Source: Lophius americanus (lineage: Eukaryota > Chordata > Actinopteri > Lophiiformes > Lophiidae). From it: a stretch of DNA of 64,000 nt. Both the position numbers and the translations under genes were made by a program. How positions within the stretch are numbered: position 1 is the stretch's first letter; every line of letters begins with the position of its first letter. Below the pieces are notes generated by a model that worked only from the letters and a program-made list of their open reading frames with translations, made no database searches and was not told the DNA's origin. Positions 11,901 to 24,000 of the stretch are shown in pieces. The DNA lies in contig JBBDHG010000097.1 in NCBI GenBank assembly GCA_037951165.1, positions 4,592,001 through 4,656,000 of the forward strand. Reading direction: 5' to 3'.

Positions 11901-14900
11901 ACGAAATTAACATTCACCACTTAATGAGGCAATTACATTTAAGGAGGAGATGATGACCCTAATCTTTCAAGAGAAAATAAAAAAAAAATCTGCCAACTGG
12001 CAACAAAACATGTTATGAGAACTGTGAGGGACAAAGCAAAGCCTAATTGGTCTTTCACATTTAACAAAGACTATGTTGGTGCCACCCACACAGCATTTCT
12101 CTCTACAGAGCTTGGTACTGAAAAATACGCCTGGTTTGAGCGTTTCTTCTTTACAAGCACGGCTCAGGATGGAGAACGCACACGATGCTGTCGCACAAGC
12201 TTAAAAAAGGGATGTCGTTGGTCATCCAGTGTCCAACCTGCATTTAGTCCCGAGGCATAATTAGTTCTCCTTTTAAATATTCTAAATATAATCTATATTT
12301 GGTAAAAACTTTGGGAAACATTGCACATTTCCATGTATCTTTCTCTGGCATCAGATATGAAGCAAATAATTTTTCCATATACACAAAGAAGTAATGAGAG
12401 TCTTCAGTTACCAGAACTATTTAAATATACTGTATGTTTATTTCCATACACGTCTTATTCTCTTCTGTTTCCGTAGAACTTTAATATATCTGAGGATGTA
12501 CCTCATCACAGTCATTGAGTTTTGGTATTATGTTCTTATCTGAATTTGAAAGAAAAAACAGATTTGTAGGTAGAGATTTTAACTGTCGACGGGTGACAGT
12601 ATAATGGCGGTATATGAAAAGTGCATCCTTGAAAGGTTTGGTCATTCACAAGCAAAGACGGGGGGGGCTTCATCACTTTTTGAAAATATGCAAAATTGCC
12701 CTATGGAATGTTTCTCAACACAGAATTGCCCCAGGAGGCAATTTCAATATTTCACCCCTCTACATTCCATAATATCATCAAAATGTTCGGGCAAGGACAA
12801 AATCCAGAAGTGAATAATTGTGACTTCCATCCAATCAGGCAGCACCGCATTAGAACCCAAATTATTCTAGGGGGTCCATTACTACACATGCCTCTGGAAC
12901 ACTATTGGAAACTGTTTTCAGTAAAAATGCATTTGCAAATGAGACTCTGCAAAGTGTGGCATAAGTCATCAACCAATAACCAAAAATCCAAAAACCTCAC
13001 CAAATTCTATGGACGCGAGCTCAATTGCGATGGACTCACACATAGCGTGAACGCGTTCTTTGGTGTGCAAGTCCACATTTCAAAAAGCTTTCAGAAATCC
13101 TGGGTGCCGTGTCCCCGAGACCGAAGATGGAAAAAGATCGTCCAGATTGCTGCAAGTGCAAAATTCATAAGACAGCATCTGTGACGGTATGGGGGTTTAT
13201 TAGTGCCATGTCAGGGGTAACTTGTTTTTGTGATAGCTTGATTGGTGCTTTTCTAAAGTCTTGGAACAAGACATGCTGCATTCCAAATGACAAATTATTA
13301 TGGGATGTCTGGTATTATTTTCCAGATAAGACAGTGATGCTGCCTTAAAACAAGACGGCCTCCGAAATTATGGATTCCAGGCACTTGACTGGCTTGTTGA
13401 AGTCACCCATCGAAGATGTAAGGCAACAAATACAAGAACCAAGATCTGTCTTTCTCAAATAAAGAATCTATTTTTGTGATTTCACGAGATTAACCGTCAT
13501 TGAAGGCCCCAAACTCTCTGAAGGCTCTCGGTTCAATATGTGGAAATGAGTTCTTCAGCAATCTAGAGCAGACTTTTCTCTGAAATCATATAAATTTGAA
13601 TTTCAAATGTGTTGGGAGATTAAATGAAGGCTTCCTTTCCGATGTTGGACACAGACATGATGGACAAAAGAAGTTTATGAGGCAAGACTACCTGAAAACA
13701 CATTTCGAGAGAGACAGATAACACAACTTGACAAACAACGATAAAAAAATGTTGGGATAAAACACATTCATTGCCCGCAACTGTTGCTGCGTCGAGCTAA
13801 TTGTGCTACTCACCAGTACCAGATTGAACGCGTGTCATACAAATGATTTTGAAGCCGTTCCTGGAAGGTAAAATAATTTCTGACTTTTGATTTAGTCCCT
13901 CCCCCAACAGAGACATTAACAAAAATAAATGATTCAGACATTCTTCAAAAGTGCAGGTGAGGGTGTGTTCTATCACGTGTGCAGATTATCTACCAAAGGA
14001 AAAGTAGAATAAATAGAGTATACAGATGCACATCAAATGAAGCACATCCATCCACCTATGAAAGGAAGCAGAATCAAAGCAGGCAGAGCAGGTGCTGTTA
14101 GAGGTGACAGTCCAAAACAACACAAGGTACAGCAAACCTCGAGGGTGTGTGGTGGAAAAGGAGCTTTTTTTTAAATCTTGGAGAGACGTGTCATGTAATC
14201 AACGCAGCAAAACTCCAAACCCACAGAAATGCTTTCCCTTATTTTAGCTCATGCAAGATAGGAAAACACTGGAGGAGTATCGTAATAGACTTGAATAAAA
14301 GCAGACATACCATTGGTCGGATGCCTGGCAAACGACACAGAAAATCTCTTTACTGCCGGCATAGAGAACAGCTCTGAGGAGATAAGAAAGTAACTGGTAT
14401 TACTGGGACCGCTGATGCCTGTGCTTGCCCGTTTTGCCGGCTGGTTTGAATGTTTTGTGGCTCCACATGAGAGAAGAAAGAGACAAACAGGAAGAGAGTT
14501 GGCCTGTCAGTTCGACGTCTGTCTGTCTATCTGAGAGCCAACATGCGTGAAAATGAGTCGTGTCTGAGCAGAGAGAGGAGAAAATCAGAGAAACTGAACA
14601 GACAGTCTGTGAAGTTGATGGAAAATTAATGACATTTTGGCTTAGTGGTGAACATGCAGCAGGAGCGATGCCGAACTTGTATCTATTATCTCTGATGGGA
14701 AAATATCTGTCTATTCAAGCTCCCTTTGTCCTTTCCTTATCTCTTTTTTTTTAAGCTTTGAGGCAACACGTTGCCAATTATCTTGTTTTTCCTACTGAGA
14801 CTTAATGAGAAGATTTGGATTCTGTCTCTGTGGTAAATATGCTTGACGACTAACAGCTACAGAGTAAAGGCGTAAGTTTTCGCTTAGCATGAACACACGA

Positions 14901-15053
14901 CACAAGAGGAACCAGCTAGCCTGTTTCTGACATAATCTATCAAAAATCGCATTAGTAGATTATGTGCTTAACTTTTAATAGTTTTAACTTCATGCTCTGG
15001 CTGCAGACACTTCGACATTAATTATGTGAGAAGAATAATATGGGTGCATTCCT

Positions 15054-15089
<36 letters not shown>

Positions 15090-18000
15090 ATAACCAGGTG
15101 ATAACATAATAGATTTGGTCTCTCATCACATTTGCTGTTGAACTTGCTCCTTCATGCTGGGACAGACAAACAGCGCCGATGCCCATCAATTAGACAAAGA
15201 CAATTACCCGCTGTTGGTCAAAAGTAGTAACTTTAGAGTTATCTAGTTCAGAGCTGACTGGTTTTATGAGTGGATAACAAATATTCACAGTTGCCAAACT
15301 GCATCTAAGGTTCCTATTTAACAGCATTTCCACTTGAAAACAATCCAATAGAAGATAATCATTGTTCAAGTGCTACGTCAAACCCTCAGGTGTTAAATGG
15401 GAAAATGAGTTTTGAGACACTCAAAATAAGAAAAATGAAAGCTCTTGAATTTTTTCTTTGTTAGTTGCCATGGTGTTAGTAGTATATGCCCTTCGAGGTT
15501 TACAAAATCAGGAATTGGGTGCCTCCGCCTCTTTGGGCATTATCCACTATTACAATTTCAAGCCATCGAAAAACAAAATCAAATATTCCTTCTCCTTTTA
15601 GCTCAATTTGTGATCTTTTTTTGATCCCGTGGGAAATATCTTTAGCAGACAAATGCCCAACTCCCTTCCTCAGCAAGTATTCAACTTTGTCGGCCTTCTG
15701 TTTGAAGTTAAACAAGGGAATGTGCAGTGAGTTTTAGAGGTTCATCACTTAATGATATCTAAAAACTCTTCATGGGGCGTTCGGTTGTTAATATAAAGGA
15801 GTTGCGACAACATGCTTTAATGCTCCCTAGGGATGAACGGCCATAGATTTTTAAGTGAACCAATGTAAATGAGAATAATTATTGAATACTTTATGAATAA
15901 ATGGTTGAAGTAACCAGCTTTAAGCGTGATGGTAGAAATGCAAAAGTTAACAAAACCAATAAAGAATTAAAAGCCATTTAAAGACTCTTCATTTTATTCA
16001 AGCTCTTTAATGAATCATTACTAAACATAAGTTTAGAGTTGCATCGAGTCCATTCAAAAGAACATATTTGGAAGACGTTGGCGGTGATTGATGAAATGGT
16101 ATTTGATCTTATCAGGCAGGGCAGGTCAACCAAAAGCTGTTTTTCTTTTCCAGTAAATGAGTAATATGTTGTCCTGATGGAGCCTCTCTTCACTTAAATG
16201 ACCAGCGTTGACGTCAGTCCGAACTCTCAGCTGTCTCCCAGACAGAAACAGAAGCATGTAACAGAATTGGGAAAAGACGGCATGTGTTTGCTTCCGGCAG
16301 AGTGTAAGTCCCGAGGCAGAGGGACATTTGCTGGAGAAAGTGATCAGCTCTGTTTTCTGGCACTTCAAACCCACGTTAGCTAAAACAAACAAACCCATAA
16401 TCCGAACGGGTGAATATAATTTGCTCGTAAGATCATCTTCTGACCTGAGTTATTATTTTCATCTGGGGGATGTAGGAAAAACATTTTTGTGACCACAACA
16501 GCTGTGACCATGAGAACGATATCAGTCTTCATTTAACCTGCTTTGAGGAACCTCTGGCAACTGTGGAACAAAGCTTGCTGGTGCTCACACCATTCCCGAC
16601 ATGATACTGAGGGAAAAGAAAGGGAAGGATTACATAAAGGGGGATTTATTGGGTCTTATTCCGAACAACGGGCTGTTCTTTAATTCAAGGATTACGGCAA
16701 ATTGTGAGTAAAAATTCAGACTTCTGGGGAAAAATACTACTATACTGTGGATTGTGTTCTAGAATTCTCTGAGAGAGAGTTTGGTAAAAAAAAACAAAAA
16801 AAAAACACATGCACAGAGAGAGCAAGAACATTTCAACACATTCAAACCCAACCAGAGAGTGGTGTGATCAGTTTGTGGACATGCTGATCAGGAAGAACAT
16901 TAATCACCGGTAGCTGCACTGTATCACACAGTCCAACGTAAGGCTGCATGCGCAGCATGTGCGACACAATCGATCACCCTGCTGTCAAATCACTGCTCTC
17001 ATCATGCAGACTGCAACATTAATCACTCAGCGTACGTGATGATTAAAAACAACTAGCTTTGGAGCGGAGGAAAGAACGGAGCTTTGAGAACAAAAAAAGG
17101 GAAGAATACAGAATAACCGAAAAATTTGAAGCTTCAATGGCAAAAAGTTGAAGAAGAAAAGAGATTTTTGAGCGAGAAAGACTCTCTGGAGACCTCAAAG
17201 GGGAGAGATGGAAAGACCCGCCTTGTGGAGGAGGACAGTGGTGTGAACATACCAAACCTGCCAACCTGGCACGGCAGACTGCCGGGGGACAGAGGTGGTT
17301 TTCGGTGATGGTGGTGATGGTGTGTGCGGACGTAGTCCCGCAGGTTGGGGGCGCTACAGGACACCCCAAGGGCAGAGGCACTGAAGAGGCCAGAGCAGAG
17401 CGAGCCTGAGGAGGAGCCGGGGGAAGGAGGTGTGCGGGGTGAGGATTAGTTTTTATCACACACCATGCCATTATTCAGAACAGAATGGTGCTATGGGGAG
17501 ATTTTGGAGTGAGAGTGTGTACATTTCAAAAAAGGCCAGCTTTCATTCCTGGAAATGGAGACATACAAGCTACAGGGTTTTCACAACAGTGGCCAAGTCT
17601 GTAAGGTCTGAAGGTGTGTGCATGTGTAAACAGGAATGAGAGCACAAGAACATACGCAGCGTGTGTTTGGTAAACAAAAACAGGAGCACAGTGACAAACA
17701 AAATGCTCACATTGTTCTAAACTTTTATTATGGAATTGGAGGCCGCATGAGAAGGAGGAGGAATGAAATATAATCTCTGAAGTTGCAGGGACAAAAATAA
17801 AATCAGTCTTTGCACCTCATTTCTTTGTTCTAAAAACAGTACGGAGGTATGAAAGGCAGCCGGCTACCAGAGGTCGTCTGTGACACATGCTTCTCTTGTG
17901 AACTGTGCGGTGAGTGTTGCTGCTGCTGGTGGTGGACAGGGGGTGGGGGCGGGGGTGGGGGGGAGATCAATCGACAGCCTCACACTCATTATACAAACTG

Positions 18001-21000
18001 ACAGGTTCCACTCAGTAAAGAACCAGGAGGGCTGCCTTGGATGTCACGTGGCTCCCAGACATGTGATATTCACTGATTAATGTAGGAGGGAGAAGTAGCT
18101 TGGCATCCATACTATTCCGTTTGTTTGCGTTTGATTATGACTACATTGGATTGTGTGCCGATATAAACTTCTGTATATATGTACATTGAAGATAAGAAGC
18201 ACTTGCATATCTATGCAGGTTAGTTTTGTTTTAATTGTCTAAAAAAGCATTCAGGGCTTAATCTGAAACAGGCTTTGTGTAGTCAAGAGGGACTGAAACT
18301 CAAGAACACGTGACTGAAAGTGTTTGCCCTCCTCGTTCTCACAGGGTTTTATGGCTTCCTTCACGTGTCTTGATTTAGACGGCAGGTGGGGTATCACATT
18401 GTTAACAGGTTGTTTGCGGTCACATGGAAACTGTACACACGGCATAACCTCCTACAGGGATACAGTTATGAGGGTGGAGGGTAAATTACTTTCCAGCACC
18501 CAGAAAGGAACTCATATTCATGCAGCTGCTTTGAAACATTTGAGGCATCCTAACGCCGTCCTTTATAATGCACACTTCCTGTGTACAATTATGGATATCT
18601 AACTTGAAATGGTTTACTAAACATGTCTGCTGCGACACTACCTTCATGCTTAAGAGAAGGTTATCATCTAGTCCAGACCATAATAATAAAAACACAGTAC
18701 AAAGACTCTAAAGCTGCTGATGAATATGGAAGGAGGCCCTCGTGGCTACAAATTGCCCAGAACATACATCGCCTATTCATCTCCCTGTTGGAGCTTTTAC
18801 ACAATAATACAATAAGTTGGTGTTAATTTAAGTTAATTTATTCAAGGGCATTTCCAGAAATTATAAAAAAAAAAGGTATTACTGGGGTTTTATTCAACAA
18901 CTGTCTATGAGGTATTCTGTTGAGTTAGATTATATATCATATTGGCCCCTGGTTTAACATCAAGGGTTACTTGTCGGTTGTAGAATGGATTAAAGGAATC
19001 GACTGATTACTTTTAAAGCACATGGCTGTCGAATTGCACCTCCCCTATGAGCCAGGGCGCAGAAGTCTCTTCTGGCGACCCGCTCAAGACCCGCTTATCT
19101 GTTTTACTGTTTATATGATCATTTATTTTATTGCAAACACTTCATATCTTTTTATTTTAATGTGATTTGTTGGGCTCCATTCTTTTGTGTAGAATCCTTT
19201 TTTGTGTAAAACACATCGTAAATTTTGGTTGTGATCCTTAACTAAAGGTTATTGTTGTTATTATAAGTAATTATATGACGAACACAACAGTTATGAAAGA
19301 CTGGAGAGTTCAATAATGAGTATAATTGTGCTCATTTAAAAAATAAAGGTGAAAGAGAATATAGAGACACGAGTATTGGAAAATGTTTTGTGGTATTAAT
19401 TCTAAAAAATTAAATAAAAGCGAGACTGTATGGGTTCAATGAATACTTTATAAATGAAGATTCACGTCTTTGGTTTTCTCTTTTTGTTGTATTCGAATCC
19501 CCAACAGCAAAATAGAATGTTTTTATTGTCTTGACTAACATGTTAAGAGCATAAATCCCTTACTCTAAGTCCTCTTTGTTTTCACTTTATCACACAGCAG
19601 AGGTATCAGTTTGCTGCAGAGGCATTTGGCTGTGAACGGGACTCTCTCTGCTGACCTCGTTCCTTCATTCTGTCTTTTAGAGTATGATCTCGTCTGGCTG
19701 CTGCTCAGCTAAGTTGTAGTGGAAGCTATGTGACCCTCAGCAAAAGTGAAAGAATGGAGAGGGTGATGGAAAGAGGGTCCAAAAAGCAGACAAAGACAAG
19801 GGGGGGGGGGACTGGGAGAGGTATTAGTGGTGGGAAGGAAAGGGAGCTGTGGCATGGAGGCATCGTGATGAAGGGGAGGATTAGTGGTGACAGCTGGAGA
19901 TAAATGTGTGACGTGGGTGACAATACAATCGGAATCAGACACACACACACAGAAAGAGTGAAGCACCCACCAAGGCCACTGGCTGGTTTGATCTCGGGAG
20001 ATTGGCGTGAACACGAGTGGAAGAGTCGGTGGGACGTGCAGCCTTTGGAGGACTGGGTGGGAGAGGTCTCGGAGAGGACCTGAGTGGAACCATAGACACC
20101 AGGGGTAAAGACTGAGATGTCCCGCTACAACAAAACCTGAGACCTGATGTCGACCAGAAATCGGAACCATTAGAATATTCTAATATTCTAATAAAATAAA
20201 ATAAAACTCCTGAAATAAAACAAGTCTGATCATTAGCAGCGCAAACTATGTAAAGCCTCTTTGGGTCTCATGAAAGGCGCTATATACATTTGAGTAATAA
20301 TTAATTATTATTAATAATAAATCCTAAAGCACAATGGTCCGGTACCTCCATGGAGCCCGTCTTGCGGTTGCGGATCATAGGAGACCTTCGCTGGATGTTG
20401 ATTGGCTCAGAAAAAGGCAGGGCCTGGTCAGGTTGGTCCTGGGAAAGGTCCTCCAGACTGCCTTGATTGGGCTTTTTGTCCTGATTCTGATGGGTCACCC
20501 AACACAAAAAGGCAACTAGTGAAAATACATATCTAACCACCTGAGCTATCTACTGAATGAAGCATAATCTTCCTCTAACGCAACAAGAATATTTTTGGTT
20601 ACATGAGACATGTGGAGCATTATCAAGTATTAGTATTATTAATTGTTACTCCATATTCTGAACAGAAACCAGCAGGAAGTTGAGAATCCCTACAGTACTT
20701 GCGGAATTGTTCAGTAAATTTTTTAGCCTGAATAATAATGCATTTTATTTGTATAGCACTTCACTTAATAATTATGAAAAAACAACAACATTTTGAATCG
20801 TTGCTGATAGAAGTTGTACAATTTATCAAAGAAAGAATAGACAGTTTATAAAAAGTGCTTCAGATACAAACCTCACTCTTAAGGAAGGGTTGTAAAGGTA
20901 GAGGTTGTAAACATTTCAAGAGGCACCACTGCAACATGCTTGATGTTATGCATACAATTTGAACAGATATTGAATTATTCCCCATTCTAAAAAATGTATA

Positions 21001-24000
21001 CAGACAGAGAGATAGCTGTAAGTAAATGCCCGGGGATAACAATTCCCCTTCTTTTTGAAAGAGTAGTATCAAAGAGATTCAAAGTACAAGATTTCAACCC
21101 AAGATTCTGCAGGTCATATTTAAATAATGGTCCTTTTTAACCCATTTAGTTAGATTCAGATCTAAATCTGATGTTTTCATTTGGTAAAAACAAATAGAAT
21201 GTGTTATTACATCAGCTTGGTCCAACCCTCTTTGATTACTGTAAAAACAACAACAACGACTTTGAAACCCACCTCTGAGGAGGCTGGGCGGAAGCCGCAG
21301 CCAAGAGGTACGTTCTCCTCATCCTCACACCCTTTCACTCCTGGACTGAAGTGAAGCTCAACATGGAAGCGTTCCTCTGATGTGGGCTCCTGCTCAAAAC
21401 ACAGACAGAGAGGAAAATCTGAAAAGTCTGAAGATAAAACTGAAATGCGATGGCTGAGGGGAATACAAATGAGCAGAAAAGCCTTTTGCAGAGATCTGCA
21501 GCTGACCTTGTCGTTGTCTTCGTACAGCATAATGACGATCTGTGTCATGTAGTTGAGCTCAGTCACAGCACTCAGGTAATCCATTGCCTGTTTCCACTGC
21601 CAGTCCTTCTCCTCCTGACACACGCAGACAGACAGAAAGAAAGGATGGATGAAAAAAAGACAACATCCTAAAATACAAGCACAATTTTTTTTTATAATTT
21701 CAGACAGTTAACAGCAATAATGAGGTAAAAACATCAGAACCGTTAACGGACAATATATAATATCTGACCTATATTATGCTGCAATAACTATTTAACCACT
21801 TCCTGGTTTCTTCATCATTCTTTTATTTATTTCTCTCATATTCAACTATGCCTAATGTTCAAACTAAATTTGACATTAAAAAAAAGGCAACCTCAGTAAA
21901 CACAACATGTAACATGCAAGTTTAAACTGATTATTATATTCAATATGAGCAATAATTAGCTTTGTAAGCCTTCTCAAACTGATGGATTTCAATACTCCTC
22001 TCCTCATATCTTCTGGAATTTCTTTTGATTTTGGCATAGTGTGCCATTGCTCAGACCTATGTGTGAACCTCCAGCCTCTGAAAATGGTCTATTGAAGTAT
22101 GATGTAGTGATCAGACCTGAGTGTAACGAGTTATTAAAGCAGTCTGGTGGAGTTTTTTTGGAGTCTTTATTCCGTAGGGATTAAATACATTTTCCCTTAG
22201 GCCCAGTTGGTATCAGAGAACCTCACCTTAATCCGTCTTCCTATGCTTAATGTTAAATTGTGTTTGAACATCCAACACAGTTCATTATGACGTACACACA
22301 CAAAAGAGGGACTCAGGAGGGGGTTCAATACTTTTTCACAGCACTGTATTCATGAAACCCACCAAACTGATTTCAACTCCAAAAATGATCCATCCTATAC
22401 GAACACTTTCATGCCGGCAATTTCTGCAGCCCTAAAATAGGTGGTAAAAATATATATATAAAAGTAAATGCATTTATATCAGAGCTTACATCCAGCAGTC
22501 CTCCATATCTGAAGATGCTGAGCAGGGAATGAACATGGCTCTCGCTGGTGAAGTAGAGACGTGTGCGGACGTGACGACCGGGGGACATCACGCCACGAGA
22601 ATACCTAAACATCACATGACAAGAAAAGATCAGTCAAACCAGAAACTGCCGCTAATACACAACATGTACAGGTTATAGAAAGTTATTATATTAACATGTT
22701 TGTGCGCGCTTGTGTTCTCACAGTGGGTGCAGCTTGTTGACGGCCTCGTCTTCATGGGTCCTCTGCAGGTCCAGCTGGATTTTCTTCATCAGAGGAACAC
22801 AGTACGCCTGAGCGATATCAAGTTTCTCTGCCTTGCTGATGCCATACTCCTTAGAAGGATGATATGAAAAGAACATTTTTTCTTTCATGGTCATGTACAG
22901 ATGGAGTCATGTCTGAAATATTAATTCCATTTAAACAAGGTCATTAAAACACACATATTTTTATCTTACAAATATTGCAGCAGATATTTTTAGGACTGAA
23001 GCACGGTGATGAAATAGTCATTCATGCTTTTATTACTAGATGTTGAGATTAATTAACTCCCTTTTCACTGTTTTTCATTTAAAATAGACCATGAAGATTA
23101 TTGTTTCTTTTGATGTTCAAGTCAGATCCCTAAAGTCCTCTGCAGATTTCTCTCTTAATGTTCCATAACAAAAAAAACATGATAAATTACTTCCTACTTT
23201 GATGTTTTCGCTTTATTACATTGTTTTACACAGTACATACATGAAGTACAACCTAGTTAAATTAGTTCTCTGCATTTTACCCATCCCTGAGGCGAAGTGG
23301 GCCGCCCCTGTGAAGCGCCCAGGGTTCAGGGTTCTTGCTCAATGACCCTGTGAGGCAGCAGGGGCTGTGATCGAGCTGCTCAGGTTCCAATTGAGCATGC
23401 AGCTTGTATGTGTTGAGCAAGACCGTGAACCCCTCAGAGGGGGAAGCCCACCCAACCTCAGGAATGGCTTTCTGAACATTCACTGTATTTTTTATGCTGT
23501 GCGGCAATTCCTGCCAGAGGAATCGGAAAAATTGGATTTTATGCTTAATCAGAGGAAAAATATACTATTTAATGCATTATTTATGTAAGAAACCATATTC
23601 GAAATACCTTCTCATGCAATTTTCTATGTATGTAACACATTTATTTGTTATTATTGATGAACTCCTTCAGATAATTTGATTACAGAAATTTAAAACAATT
23701 GTGTATATATGACCTAATTCACCTCCACACTGAAAAAAATAATTAATTGAAGACGTACACATGTAAGACCTCATATATAAAACCTTCATGTGTTTTAGAT
23801 TAGAGATTGTAAGAAAAATCTCCTTCCCCTACTTGAGGTATGACTATGTCAGCCAGGGCGCGGGACAGCCTGAACAGCTCCAGCGTGTCCTCCAGCCCAA
23901 GCGAGGCGTTGTGCTGCGAGTCGTATTTGATGCAGTCGTAGATGTCTGGGATCTTGCTGATGTCATAGCGACCATTCTTCATTCGGAAGTCTCTTTCCAG

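Larger units (their letters stand above)
7000..14310. other. intron 26 of the PPIP5K gene (7.3 kb)
   Basis: The largest intron within the coding region. It holds a hAT-type MITE (11305-11637), a Tc1-like remnant of a second lineage (about 12690-13460), a short repeat piece near 9290-9370 (CTCTGCATTTGACCCATCC type) and two pieces resembling hAT ends with GTCAAACTC near 7925 and 8806. The rest is unassigned AT-rich DNA. Confidence 0.6.
17406..19970. other. intron 24 of the PPIP5K gene
   Basis: Contains the G-quadruplex motif at 17939-17963, a possible LINE 3'-end remnant near 19060-19270, a poly-G run at 19801-19810 and a TG/CA repeat next to the exon 24 donor. No exon recognised. Confidence 0.6.

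Noticed and set aside
17253..17266. Alternative donor CAG|GTTGGC for exon 25
   Set aside because: It would leave phase 0, whereas exon 26 needs one preceding base; GTATGT 13 nt later fits.
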